64,000 nucleotides of DNA. Source: an uncultured Gelidibacter sp. (GTDB lineage: Bacteria; Bacteroidota; Bacteroidia; Flavobacteriales; Flavobacteriaceae). The translations under genes were made by a program, and so were the position numbers. Below the pieces are notes generated by a model, which saw nothing but the letters and a program-made list of their open reading frames with translations, did no database searches and was not told the DNA's origin. The stretch is taken from positions 62,001 to 126,000 of the forward strand of contig NZ_CANMTE010000001.1 in assembly GCF_947500795.1 (NCBI RefSeq), written 5' to 3'. Positions 9,368 to 19,300 of this stretch are shown piece by piece. Positions within the stretch are counted from its first letter, which is position 1. Every line of letters starts with the position of its first letter.

Positions 9368-10204
9368 ATGTATTTAAATCGTTTACAACAAGATGAAATT
9401 TTCGTTTCAAATGAAATGAAATCGTTAAAAATTATTACTGGTATGGAGTCTCGAAGAGGGCTTGAAAATGCCGTTATTTCCAATGACAAAATTGTGAATG
9501 TGGTCTCGAACAGTTATGGCCATATTCCAAATGAACTGTTTTTCAAAAAAGCCGAAGGGTTATTAATAGATGCCAATTTGAAATATCATAAACGCACTAT
9601 CAACAGAAATGACAGGTCTTTCATTACCGATTTTATAATCGAGGACGATAATCAGTTTTCTTTAAAAGAAGGACAGGACAAGATTCTGCCAATGTTACGT
9701 TTCAAAAATTCTTATGATGGAAGCGAGAAAACTTCCGGACATTTCGGTTTTTATAGGGAAATATGCACCAATGGATTACACGTTGCACAAGCAGAAATCG
9801 CATTTTCGATAAAGCACAGCAAGAACAATACAGATTTAATAATGCCAAAATTGAACTTGCTATTTGATAAGTTTCTAAATAATGAATACTACGAAATCAC
9901 AAGGAAATTCAGGGAAATGGAAGAAATCGAACTTATCGATACCGAGGCATTTGTAAAGGACATATTGGAAAAAACGAAATTGTTCCGATATGAATGTAGC
10001 GACAAAAACGATGACCCATCAAAAAAATCCCGTGAGGTTATAGAGCTTATCAACGATGAACCGTTTCCAGCTTATTCAAAACCTAATTTATGGGTAGGTT
10101 ACAACGCCTTTAATTGGATGCTTCACAATACCTTGAAAAAGACCTTTTCACAACAAGAAAAGTTGGATAAGGTTTTGTTCGATGAAATATATGCAATGGT
10201 TTAA
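9368..10204 (+). CDS. DUF932/DUF945-like phage-plasmid protein
   Basis: Cytoplasmic protein of 278 residues. The central stretch GHFGFYREICTNGLHVA (about residue 122 on) matches the R-x-x-C-T-N-G pattern of the DUF932 family, which is carried by phages, plasmids and conjugative elements and whose biochemical role is unknown. The end (WVGYNAFNWMLHNTLK) fits the C-terminal part of such proteins. Start at 9368 has no nearby competitor. It stands before a long non-coding stretch and the ssb gene, a common arrangement in mobile DNA of this phylum. Confidence 0.65.
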   Translation: MYLNRLQQDEIFVSNEMKSLKIITGMESRRGLENAVISNDKIVNVVSNSYGHIPNELFFKKAEGLLIDANLKYHKRTINRNDRSFITDFIIEDDNQFSLKEGQDKILPMLRFKNSYDGSEKTSGHFGFYREICTNGLHVAQAEIAFSIKHSKNNTDLIMPKLNLLFDKFLNNEYYEITRKFREMEEIELIDTEAFVKDILEKTKLFRYECSDKNDDPSKKSREVIELINDEPFPAYSKPNLWVGYNAFNWMLHNTLKKTFSQQEKLDKVLFDEIYAMV

Positions 10205-11164
10205 AGAAACATTGTAAAAGGTTTATCCAGTACCTAACTAAACTGGATTTTTAATTTTACTTCTGCCTTATCATTCCGTTTAGCACATTTCCCTACATTC
10301 CGTTGCTCTACATTTCGGAAAATGAGCTGCTCTCAAAAAAGGTCTTGGACACAACTTCAAAGATTCCGATTTCCATTCCACTTGCCCACTCATTCCCGAG
10401 AAAATTCGGGAAGTGGTCAAACTCTATTCCAATCTACATCTTTAAAGTCAAGTCCGCTTTAAAACCCTACTTCAAAAGAATAATTCGTTTTATAAACCGT
10501 TCAGCACTTTACCGCTACATTTCGCGAAAAGCTACATTTCGGGCAAAGAGCTTCTCTATAAAAAATCTTGGACCCAATCCCCATTTTTGGTTTTCCATTC
10601 CGCTTCCCCTTCCCGCTTCGATGGGAAGGAACGCTACATTCCCAAGCCAAAACCGTGAATCCAGTCCGCTTGTAATCGGAAAGTCAAAGCCTCGATTTTC
10701 TTAACAGAATTAACGGCAAAGCCTACTTTGGTCTTTGCTCGATAATTCTTAAAAACCGAACCTTTGCCTCACACATTTTAAGGGGTTTATAATAGATGAA
10801 GCCTTTAATGTTTTTCGGGACAGCGAAAAACAGGTATGGCATAACCAATTCTAAAATAATGCCATTTGCTCTGTTCGCTTAACTGTCGGTACGCTCTCGC
10901 CACAAATGGCTTTATAAGAATTGCTAATACCATTATGGAACTTGTCAAGACTGTACAAGTTTTAGGCAAAAATAAGGTTTCTACTTCCTTGAAAATCCAA
11001 GGATTTTACTACGTCGCAAACACACCTGATTTATTCCCTAAAAGTCTTGACAAAACCCACTTCATCTATTGTGCGGAGCACGAAAGAAATCATACAAACA
11101 CCCCTTAAAATTTAATTCAGTTTAAACCTAATAGGGAAATTATTAATCTTTTAAATCTTTTATT
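10205..11164. other. 960-base stretch without a credible gene
   Basis: Open frames here encode unlikely proteins rich in Ser, Arg and Pro with no family resemblance. The composition is biased to ttcc/cattcc runs on the plus strand, and it contains an imperfect tandem duplication (listed separately). It may be a decayed gene, a structured RNA or a replication/transfer site. Confidence 0.5.
10308..10577 (+). repeat. Pair of imperfect direct repeats, about 47 bp each
   Basis: Copies at 10308-10354 and 10532-10577 both begin ctacatttcgg, share gagct.ctct and end tcttggac.caa. Similarity continues weakly for about 30 more bases (ttccattcc.ctt in both). The shorter unit ctacatt-tcg occurs again nearby (10514-10523, 10294-10303). 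Confidence 0.6.
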
Positions 11165-11500
11165 ATGAGTACTATTAAAAATCACGTACAGTTAATTGGA
11201 AATGTTGGACAAGAGCCAACCATTACGAACCTTGAAAGTGGTAAAAAAGTAGCCCGATTCTCATTGGCAACCAATGAATACTACAAAAACGGCAAGGGCG
11301 AGAAACAAACGGACACCAATTGGCACACCGTTGTCGCTTGGGGCAAAACTGCTGAAATTATCGAAAAGTATGCCGAAAAGGGCAAAGAAATCGGAGTTGT
11401 TGGAAAACTAAAGACCCGAACCTATACCACGGACGATGGCAACCAACGCTATGTTACCGAAGTGGTAGCCGATGAAATCCTATTAATGGGTAGTAAGTAA
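11165..11500 (+). CDS. ssb: Single-stranded DNA-binding protein
   Basis: SSB of 111 residues with an OB-fold only. Visible features are VQLIGNVGQEPTI at the start, the core FSLATNEYYK with TDTNWHTVVAWGKTAEI, and GKLKTRTYTTDDGNQRYVTEVVADEI. The chain stops where the OB-fold ends; the acidic C-terminal tail of chromosomal SSB, which recruits other proteins, is missing. Short SSBs of this kind are typical of mobile elements, where they coat transferred single strands. A clear terminator follows, so it is probably transcribed alone or at the end of a unit. Confidence 0.92.
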   Translation: MSTIKNHVQLIGNVGQEPTITNLESGKKVARFSLATNEYYKNGKGEKQTDTNWHTVVAWGKTAEIIEKYAEKGKEIGVVGKLKTRTYTTDDGNQRYVTEVVADEILLMGSK

Positions 11501-11507
11501 AAAGTAA

Positions 11508-11548
11508 AGAGGGCACTAATACCAGTTTTCAATTAGTTTGTGCCCTCT
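11508..11548 (+). terminator. Rho-independent terminator after ssb
   Basis: Long stem agagggcactaa / ttagtttgtgccctct with a loop of about 12 bases, followed by cttttc. It lies a few bases after the ssb stop. Confidence 0.75.
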
Positions 11549-11582
11549 TCTTTTCATCATTAAATCTAAAAAAGACATTACA

Positions 11583-11963
11583 ATGAAAGCACAAGTTAAC
11601 GAAATAAAAGAAGGATTGCAACATTTTCACGGTTCTGAAATGTTATATCAAATCCCATTGATACGCACCCGATTTACAAACGGATTGAAATATTTAGCCA
11701 ATGTAGCAGAATGTTTTTGGCTCATTACTGATGTTTCAGTAATCGCCAAAAGTTTGCTGAACCGAAGCCATTTTATCACAATAGATTTTAAAAGGCTATC
11801 GGAAGATGAACAAGATTTTACGGGCTATGAAGCTGAAATAATTTATAGCGATGGAAATGGAAATGTTTTTGAAACGCATCAATACAACTTTACTGATTTT
11901 CCTTTAGATGAATTGCGTTTATATTTTGTGGATAATACGCTGATGTTACCAAGTGAATACTAA
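11583..11963 (+). CDS. DUF6876 family protein
   Basis: Cytoplasmic protein of 126 residues. I chose the ATG at 11583 because the upstream in-frame start lies inside the ssb terminator. The pattern FHGSEMLYQIPLIRTRFTNGLKYLANVAECFWLITDV, followed by a mixed beta region and a YNFTDFPLDELRLYFVDNTLMLP end, matches DUF6876 proteins, which are found mostly on mobile DNA and have no known function. It is 11 bases upstream of another small gene in the same direction. Confidence 0.65.
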   Translation: MKAQVNEIKEGLQHFHGSEMLYQIPLIRTRFTNGLKYLANVAECFWLITDVSVIAKSLLNRSHFITIDFKRLSEDEQDFTGYEAEIIYSDGNGNVFETHQYNFTDFPLDELRLYFVDNTLMLPSEY

Positions 11964-11974
11964 AAACAAAGGCT

Positions 11975-12172
11975 ATGATTTATCTAAATTATAACAACCT
12001 CGATGACGAAACCCAACAGCATCTACTTTCAGTTTCAAAAGAAGATATAGAGAACAAATTTGGGAACGACCTTAAAGCCTACGCCAATAAACATCATTTA
12101 GATTATAATACCATATTGGACGAAGAAGCGATAAAGAATTTATATACATATAAGTACATTTTTAACATCTAA
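11975..12172 (+). CDS. Small hypothetical protein
   Basis: Protein of 65 residues with no family I recognise. It is acidic and probably helical (DDETQQHLLSVSKEDIENKFG), without membrane segment or signal peptide. It follows the DUF6876 gene closely and is followed by a terminator, so the two probably form a short unit. Confidence 0.55.
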   Translation: MIYLNYNNLDDETQQHLLSVSKEDIENKFGNDLKAYANKHHLDYNTILDEEAIKNLYTYKYIFNI

Positions 12173-12191
12173 ATTGCAACGCAAAAATTTG

Positions 12192-12220
12192 GACCTTTGA
12201 ATTTTCAGAGGTCTTTTTTT
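12192..12220 (+). terminator. Rho-independent terminator
   Basis: Stem gacctttga / tcagaggtc (8 of 9 pairs, loop attt) followed by seven T. It ends the unit of the two small genes before it. Confidence 0.75.
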
Positions 12221-12490
12221 GTGCCTTATTTTTTCAAAATTTAAAGAGCCAATAATCCAAAACTCGACGTCCTAAATTTGCATTTTCATAAAAATCCTAT
12301 TTTTTGGTATCAAAACCTACCATTTGAAAACAATCCGTATTTGAATATTATTTGCAAATAGAATATCTTTAAAAGGCTTTTAAGCAGTACCATTTTAAGT
12401 ATCATTATCCCATTTTGATTTGACTTTCGCCGATAATGATACACACCAAAAATTAAACATATCGGAATTTTTTATTCCGAAAAAAAGCAA

Positions 12491-12703
12491 CTGACTTTTT
12501 AGTCAGGTTGTTTGAAAAATTTTGTCCCTGCGGGACGAATTTGAGAAGCAAGAGGGTAACACGCCAAGGCGATGTTAACGGTTGATTTTTAGTTGTAATT
12601 ATTTGAAAAACAAATAATTACTGTTTAAAGGGTTTAAGAAAATAATAAAATTTTACAGTAAATCCTTTTGAAACCCTTATAAAACGGCAATTTTTTACAG
12701 TAA
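12491..12703 (+). promoter_or_regulatory. Candidate origin of transfer and control region before the mobilization genes
   Basis: The gap before bfmA holds two perfect small hairpins: ctgac-tttttа-gtcag at 12491-12506 and gtccc-tgc-gggac at 12524-12536. Next comes a G-rich stretch around 12543-12580. The last 100 bases contain the repeated word ttacagtaaat (12651 on and 12694 on) and its inverse near 12617, with flanking aaagggttt / aaaccctt. Hairpins and repeats directly upstream of a relaxase operon are the usual layout of oriT. No nick site can be named from sequence alone. Confidence 0.5.
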
Positions 12704-13252
12704 ATGAGTTCAAATCATCAAAAGAAATACAGTTTTTCTGCCATTAGTATTAAACCTAATGTGGCAACTCGTTTTCGGAAATTTTCCAAAAGAATTTCAC
12801 GTTCGCACACCGATACGCTGGAAACAATGATGAACTTTTTTGATTTGAACGAGCTATCCCCAAATGAATCTTTGGGTCCGAATATGCAGACCTTGGAGAA
12901 TAGTCTCAAAAAACGAATCAATGCCCTTGTAGCCATTATTAGAGATATTGAAAAAAACCAGACCAAGCCCACCAATGCAATGTTGGAATTGCTTTTTCAA
13001 GAAAACCCAAATGAGAAAGAGTTACAAGAAGAACCATTTGAATTTGAACAACAAGAATTGATTACCGAAAACGAAGAACTAAATCATTACCGAAATCGTT
13101 ACGAAGAAGTTCAGCAACAATTTCATTCCGTAAAATATGATTTGGAAAAAATCATCAATAAGACCACTTATGTAAAAAGCAGTTTTGGAGGTGGCTATTT
13201 AAAACTGGAACTGACCAAAGATGAATTTGAAAACATTAAACAAAAAATATAA
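12704..13252 (+). CDS. BfmA/BtgA-like mobilization accessory protein
   Basis: DNA-binding relaxosome helper of 182 residues. The N-terminal part (FSAISIKPNVATRFRKFSKRISRSHTDTLETMMNFF) is a short ribbon-helix-helix-like segment as in BfmA/BtgA of Bacteroides elements. The C-terminal half is a coiled coil (residues about 100-150) and ends with a GGGYLKLELTKDEF segment. Its stop lies two bases before the relaxase start, so they are co-transcribed. The family binds oriT and assists nicking; the repeats just upstream are the natural binding site. Assignment rests on pattern and position. Confidence 0.75.
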   Translation: MSSNHQKKYSFSAISIKPNVATRFRKFSKRISRSHTDTLETMMNFFDLNELSPNESLGPNMQTLENSLKKRINALVAIIRDIEKNQTKPTNAMLELLFQENPNEKELQEEPFEFEQQELITENEELNHYRNRYEEVQQQFHSVKYDLEKIINKTTYVKSSFGGGYLKLELTKDEFENIKQKI

Positions 13253-13253
13253 A

Positions 13254-14282
13254 ATGTATATCACGGTAACCAAACAGACATTAGACGGTAATTATGCACA
13301 GAGCGTTTCCGATTTTGTCGCGTATCTCGAAAAAGAGAATGAAGGAAAATCCATTGATGAGATGGAACATTTTTTTAACCAATATGGCGAAGAAATATCA
13401 GGTAAGGAAGTCATTAAAGAAATTGACGGAAATACGGCTAAACTCAAAAAGACCGAACCAAAGTTTTATTCCATTACAGTCAATCCGAGTGCTTATGAAT
13501 TGAAGCGATTGCAAAATCATTCCGAGGAACTGAAAAAGTACACCCGAGAATTGATGAAAGAGTACGCTAAATCTTTTAATCGGGAAATAAACGGACGAGC
13601 TGTAACCGTAGATGACATTAAATATTACGCGAAGATTGAACATCAACGCACCTATAAAGGAACGGACAAGAAAATTCAGGTGAACCAACCTTATGCCACC
13701 AAGATACTTCAAATTAAGAACGATATCTGGAAAATTGAAAGTGGCGAATTAGAAGGCAACATCAAAAAACTACAGCAAACGATGTTCCGATTGGAAAAAG
13801 AAGCACCACATCAACAAGACGGAAAACGCATTGTTAGAGGTATGCCAAAAGAAGGTTCTCAAAGCCATATTCATATTATTGTAAGCAGAAAGGATATGTC
13901 CAATAAATACAGTTTGTCCCCTGGAAGCAAATACAAAGCTTCTGAAACTGTTTTTAATGGAAAGCCTGTGAAGCGTGGTTTTGATAGGGATAAATTCTTT
14001 AAGGCTTCAGAAAAGACCTTTGACACTTTATTTCAGTATAAACGAAACTATGTTGAAACCTATAAGGCACGCAAAACATTTCTTAAAAACCCAAAACTGT
14101 ATTTCTCAATTCTTTCGGGATTGCCAACCAATGAAAAGGCAACTGCCTATAAAATACTTGCCAAATCTGGTGTACCCATAATGAATATTCCAACAAACAA
14201 AGTACAGTTGGCATTGAAGATAATCAACAAATTTAAAAAGGGAATCGACCGAGCCATACAGTCGGGTTCTATTGGGATATGA
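13254..14282 (+). CDS. MobB-type relaxase (DUF5712 group)
   Basis: Relaxase of 342 residues that would nick oriT and lead the strand out. I chose the ATG at 13254, right after the bfmA stop; the other possible start lies inside that gene. The histidine motif SHIHIIVSRKD near residue 206 is the metal-binding part, and a conserved FYSITVNPSAYEL segment lies near residue 68. The C-terminus overlaps the start of the coupling protein by four bases (ATGA), which indicates translational coupling. Family known from mobilizable elements of Bacteroidetes. Confidence 0.82.
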   Translation: MYITVTKQTLDGNYAQSVSDFVAYLEKENEGKSIDEMEHFFNQYGEEISGKEVIKEIDGNTAKLKKTEPKFYSITVNPSAYELKRLQNHSEELKKYTRELMKEYAKSFNREINGRAVTVDDIKYYAKIEHQRTYKGTDKKIQVNQPYATKILQIKNDIWKIESGELEGNIKKLQQTMFRLEKEAPHQQDGKRIVRGMPKEGSQSHIHIIVSRKDMSNKYSLSPGSKYKASETVFNGKPVKRGFDRDKFFKASEKTFDTLFQYKRNYVETYKARKTFLKNPKLYFSILSGLPTNEKATAYKILAKSGVPIMNIPTNKVQLALKIINKFKKGIDRAIQSGSIGI

Positions 14283-15724
14283 GTATTTCAATACCACATA
14301 TCATCCTTTTTATTGTTGTTCCGGTATTGTTTGTCAGTACAGTTTTATATGTGTTTCTTCATCAAGAGCAACCCAAAAACGGGGATAAGAAATATCAGGT
14401 ACGCTTTAAACTTCGACGAGGCAAATTTCGAATCGATAATATAAAAAGAGGTGCATCAGTCATCGGGTCTGCGGGAAGTGGCAAAACAGAAAGTGTCATC
14501 TATAACTTTTTACAGCATTTTAGCACGCATCAATTTTGTGGAATCATACACGATTACAAGGATTTTGAACTTACCGAAATAGCCTATCCATTATTTAAAG
14601 AAAAGGACATAAAATTCTACACCATTGCTTTTGACCAAATCCATTATCGTGTAAACCCAATTGCCCCAAGATATTTGCCCAATGAGGAAAGTGTGAATGA
14701 ACTATCCAAGGTACTTATTGAAAACCTTTTGGAATTCAACGAATCCAATACAAACAGTACCACAAAATTCTTCAGTGATGCTGTGGAAGGTTTGATGGGC
14801 GGGATGATTTGGAAACTAAAAACGTCCTATCCTCAATACTGCACCCTGCCCCATTTGATTGCTATTTTTCAATCGATGACTACCAAACAGTTGGTTACTT
14901 TTGTGAGCTCAAACATCACTTCCCGAAGTATGGCAAGTGCTTTTATCAACGGAATGGATTCTGACAAACAAACGGCAGGTGTAAAAAGCACCTTAGCTAA
15001 TGCCTTTAAAAAAATAAGTTCCCAACAATTATTTATGGTTTTGTCAAAAGATGAAGTACCGTTGAATATAAATAGCCAAGAAAACCCTGCAATTATTTCT
15101 ATCGTGAACCACCCTAAATATGAATCGGCTTATTCCCCGATCATTGCAGCGATTATACACACAGTCATCAAGCAAATGAGCGTGAGAGGTCAACAGTCGT
15201 CATTTTTAATGATGGAAGAAGCCCCAACCATTAAACTACTTAATATGCACCGCATTCCCGCAACTTTAAGAAGCTATGATATTGCCACAATTTACGTTAT
15301 GCAGGATAAAATTCAGAATGATATGCTTTATGGAGACAAAGCGAGTAAGGCTATTTTGAGTAACCTTTCCTATCAGTTTTTCGGCAAAGTTAATGACCCA
15401 GATACTGCAAAATATTATGAGCGTTTCTTTGAGATTGTTCGTATGGAAACTACAAGTATAAATCGTGGACACAATCTAAATTTTGATACGAGAATTACCA
15501 AAGGCGAAAAAGAAGTTTCCAAACGCAGGGCAGATGTTTTCTTTCGTTTGAAACAAGGCGAGTTTATAACTTTTGCGGATGGCAAGGATAAAAGAGTTCA
15601 ATTTAAACTACAAACGATTAAAAGAGAAATACCAAATGCTCATCAACATTTCACAACCGATGAATTAAAGCTCAATTTTGAACGGATTTATAGAGAAGCA
15701 AAATCTATATTTAAGGTCAACTAA
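14279..15724 (+). CDS. TraG/TraD-like conjugative coupling ATPase
   Basis: Coupling protein of 481 residues that would link the relaxosome to a secretion channel. A single membrane segment lies at residues 5-27, then Walker A GSAGSGKT at 63-70, a FLMMEEAPTIK segment as Walker B (about residue 305), and the TraM-recognition part in the middle. It is shorter than TraG of full conjugative transposons (about 650 or more residues). It overlaps the relaxase gene. Because no channel genes remain on the island, it would have to dock on a helper element's apparatus. Confidence 0.85.
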   Translation: MSISIPHIILFIVVPVLFVSTVLYVFLHQEQPKNGDKKYQVRFKLRRGKFRIDNIKRGASVIGSAGSGKTESVIYNFLQHFSTHQFCGIIHDYKDFELTEIAYPLFKEKDIKFYTIAFDQIHYRVNPIAPRYLPNEESVNELSKVLIENLLEFNESNTNSTTKFFSDAVEGLMGGMIWKLKTSYPQYCTLPHLIAIFQSMTTKQLVTFVSSNITSRSMASAFINGMDSDKQTAGVKSTLANAFKKISSQQLFMVLSKDEVPLNINSQENPAIISIVNHPKYESAYSPIIAAIIHTVIKQMSVRGQQSSFLMMEEAPTIKLLNMHRIPATLRSYDIATIYVMQDKIQNDMLYGDKASKAILSNLSYQFFGKVNDPDTAKYYERFFEIVRMETTSINRGHNLNFDTRITKGEKEVSKRRADVFFRLKQGEFITFADGKDKRVQFKLQTIKREIPNAHQHFTTDELKLNFERIYREAKSIFKVN

Positions 15725-15754
15725 AATTAGTTAATAAAGAACAACCGTAGTTTT

Positions 15755-15789
15755 TGCACAACCTGTGCATCGATTAATTTGTATCTTTG
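15755..15789 (+). promoter_or_regulatory. Promoter and palindromic operator of the metal efflux operon
   Basis: A perfect inverted repeat TGCACA-ACC-TGTGCA (15755-15769) covers the expected -33 position. It is followed by the -7 box tatctttg (15782-15789), which fits the Bacteroidetes consensus TAnnTTTG, and the first ATG at 15799. The layout suggests repression or activation by a dimeric regulator, for which the two Fur-family proteins of the island are candidates. Confidence 0.65.
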
Positions 15790-15798
15790 TGAAACTTT

Positions 15799-16194
15799 AT
15801 GAAAATATTCTTTTCTATATCAATGTCTATTTTATTCTTTTTTCAGGGAATTAGCATTGATATGGATTTTTGTGGGCCAATTAAAGAAATTTCAAGCATT
15901 ATTACCCATTATCAAGACCATAAAGTTTATGGAGACTCTTTCCTTGAATATGTAGTTGAAGATTACATTGACAATGATGCAAAAAATGAAGGGCATCATA
16001 ATAACCCAGATAAGGAGAATACACCAGTCCATTCCCATCATCAATGTTGTCGCCCTCTAGTATTAATTATTGCGAACAACAATTCGGCTTTAACCAATCA
16101 ACTAAAGTTTGAAGGGAAAAAACAGTTTACCTTACATAAAGTAAACTTCACTTCCAGATATCTGGAATCGCTTTTCCAACCCCCTAAAGTATAA
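15799..16194 (+). CDS. HYC_CC_PP-like small exported protein
   Basis: Exported protein of 131 residues. A hydrophobic N-terminus is followed by the short motif MDFCGP, a His/Asp-rich middle (EGHHNN, HSHHQ), a CC pair near residue 95 and a FQPPKV end. These marks match the HYC_CC_PP proteins that often precede metal efflux operons in this phylum. Cys and His clusters suggest metal binding in the periplasm, but this is not established. It is the first gene after the palindromic promoter and lies 117 bases before the RND gene. Confidence 0.65.
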   Translation: MKIFFSISMSILFFFQGISIDMDFCGPIKEISSIITHYQDHKVYGDSFLEYVVEDYIDNDAKNEGHHNNPDKENTPVHSHHQCCRPLVLIIANNNSALTNQLKFEGKKQFTLHKVNFTSRYLESLFQPPKV

Positions 16195-16311
16195 TTCAGT
16201 TTTTTAAGGATAGCTATATCCTTACGTGATGCTTTTCAAAGTAAGCATCCCATTATAAACGCATTGCATCTAATTGCATTGCGAGGTTTAAACTGAATTA
16301 ATACTTTTTCT

Positions 16312-19300
16312 ATGATTAACAAAATCATTTCATTTTCCATTAATAACAAGTTTATTATTGGGCTCTTTATAGTGGCACTTGTAGGTACGGGCATTTGGTC
16401 TATGGCCACTATAAATCTGGGTTCTGTACCCGATATTACCAACAACCAAGTACAGGTTATTACAGTTGCCCCAAATTTAGGTACTGAAGATATTGAGCAA
16501 TTTGTTACCTATCCGGTAGAATTGGCAATGGCCAATCTTCCTGATGTTATTGAGCTGCGTTCGGTGTCTCGTTTTGGGCTGTCCGTGGTTACCATTGTAT
16601 TTAAGGACGAGGCAGGCACATATCTTCCCCGGCAATTGGTACAAGAGAAATTAACCGAAGTTGCTGGAGAAATCCCCGAAGGCTTCGGCACGCCATTTAT
16701 GGCACCAATAACTACAGGGCTTGGCGAAATCTACCAATACACCTTAAAATTAAAAGAGGGCTACGAAGATAAGTACGATGCAATGGAGCTTCGTACCATC
16801 CAAGATTGGATTGTAAAACGTCAAATGGCATTAGTCCCCGGAGTGGTCGAGGTCAATGCTTTTGGAGGTTATGTAAAACAGTATGAAGTTGCAATAAATC
16901 CTAATAAGCTGAAAAGTTTCGGTATTACAATGAATCAGGTCTTTGAAGCCTTGAAAGTCAACAATGCCAATACTGGTGGTGCTTACATTGAAAAAAACCA
17001 CCAAGCCAATTTTATCCGTGGCGAAGGGCTGGCACGAAGTATTGCCGATTTGGAAAACACGGTTGTAACCACACAAAATGGAAGCCCGGTTTTAATACGT
17101 GATGTCGCGGAAAAAGTAGGCTATGGTAATCAAGTGCGTTATGGTGCGTTTACCCAAGATGGACACGAAACTGTTGGTGGACAAATTTTAATGCTGAAAG
17201 GCGAAAGCCCAGGCGACGTGATTGAAAATGTGGAAAAGCGTATTGTAGAAATTCAAAAATCCCTGCCGGAAGGTGTTTATATTGATGCTTTTTTAAGCCG
17301 AAGTGAACTTATTGAGGCAACCACAAGTACCGTTAAAAACAATCTAATAGAAGGAGCCCTAATCGTCATATTTGTTTTGGTCTTACTTTTGGGAAGCTTC
17401 CGTGGTGGCTTGATAGCAGCTTCGATAATCCCTTTATGTCTATTATTTGCATTTATTTTGATGAAACAATTTGGCATTTGGGCAAATTTAATGTCCTTGG
17501 GTGCGATCGATTTTGGAATTATTGTAGATGGAGCGGTGATTATCGTGGAAGGAGCGGTTTTCCACATTCATCAACGGATGAAAAAATCCACAACCGCCAT
17601 CAACCAAGCTGAAATGGATGAAATCGCCTATGATTCTTCAAGTAAAATGATGAATTCTGCCTTCTTCGGTCAACTAATTGTTCTTATAGTTTTTACACCG
17701 ATTCTTTTTTTGACCGGTGTGGAAGGGAAAATGTTCCGGCCAATGGCATTTACATTTGGTTTTGCCGTTTTAGGAGCGATTATCCTTTGTCTTACCTACG
17801 TGCCAATGATGTCATCATTATTTTTAAAACCTGCTAAAAATCAAAATAGTTGGTTCGCCAAGTTTGAAAACAAGATTGATAGGTTCAGTGATAAAATTAT
17901 GGATGTTCTGAATCGTATCTATCTGCCTATATTAAATTTTGCACTTCGCTTTCGGGCAGGTGTGGTTATAGGCACGGTTTCCTTGCTTTTGATTTCAGGA
18001 TTTATTTTCAGCAATATGGGAGCAGAATTTGTCCCTAAATTTGATGAAGGCGATATTGCATTTCAAGCATTGATAAAACCGGGGAGCAGTCTTACAGAAT
18101 CTATTGAGGCTTCAGAGAAACTTCAGAAGTTAATCAATGAGTTTCCGGAAGTAAAAACAGTAGTTTCTAGGATTGGTGTGGCCGAAATACCGACAGACCC
18201 GATGCCTATGGATATTGCCGATAGTTATATTATTCTTGAAAAAGATAAGAGTAAATGGACTTCCGCAGATAGTAAAGAAGAACTGATAGAAAAAATACAG
18301 GAAAAAATTTCAGTAGTTCCCGGCGTAAATTTCGTGTTTACCCAACCTGTAGAACTTCGTTTTAATGAATTGCTTACAGGGGTTCGTGAGGACGTGGCAA
18401 TCAAACTGTACGGAGAAGATTTAGGCGTTTTGGCAGACAAGGTACAGGAAATCGCAGCGGTCATCAGAACCGTTCCCGGAGCGGCTGACCTCAATGTAGA
18501 AGCTACAAGCGGTTTGCCACAAATGACAGTGGTGTATAACCGGGCAAAAATGGCACAATACGGTGTAACCGTTGACAAGCTGAATGATTATGTAAGTGCT
18601 TCATTTTCTGGAGAACAGGCAGGAGTCATTTTTGAAGGGGAAAAACGATTCGATGTGGTCATTCGTTTGGCAGAGGAATATCGACAAGACATCAATAGCT
18701 TAAAAAACCTTTTCATAGACCTGCCAAACGGTGCACAAGTACCTTTAAAGGAGGTTGCAGATATCAGCTATAAGCCAGGTCCGATGCAGATTTCAAGGGA
18801 CAATACCTCCCGTCGTATTTCGGTAGGGGTCAATGTTCGTGGGCGCGATGTAAAATCGATGGTCGAGGAAATTCAACAAAAATTGGAAACGGACGTGAAA
18901 CTGCCACCAGGTTATTTTGTAACCTACGGAGGTTCTTTCGAAAACCTTCAACGTGCTTCAGACCGATTGATGATTGTAGTTCCAATCGTTCTATTAACAA
19001 TATTTGTTCTGCTTTACTTTGCTTTAAATTCAGTTACACAGGCCTTGATGATCTATATGGCAGTGCCTTTGGCGACCATTGGTGGTGTTTTCGTTTTGTT
19101 GATTCGTGGAATGCCTTTCAGTATTTCTGCCGGAGTCGGGTTTATCGTGCTCTTCGGAGTTGCCGTATTAAACGGACTCATACTCATAAACAAATTCAAT
19201 GAATTAAAAGACAGTGGAATGACAGATTTAAAAAAACGTATATACGAAGCAACGCACGAACGTTTACGTCCAATTTTATTAACAGCCATTACAACAATTA

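Noticed and set aside
10303..10704. Open frame of 133 codons within the gene-free stretch
   Set aside because: Composition dominated by Ser, Arg, Phe and Pro from ttcc-type repeats, no start signal and no family likeness; it covers the duplicated unit.
10866..11108. Open frame of 80 codons before ssb
   Set aside because: No family resemblance, unusual amino acid mix, no evidence beyond being open.
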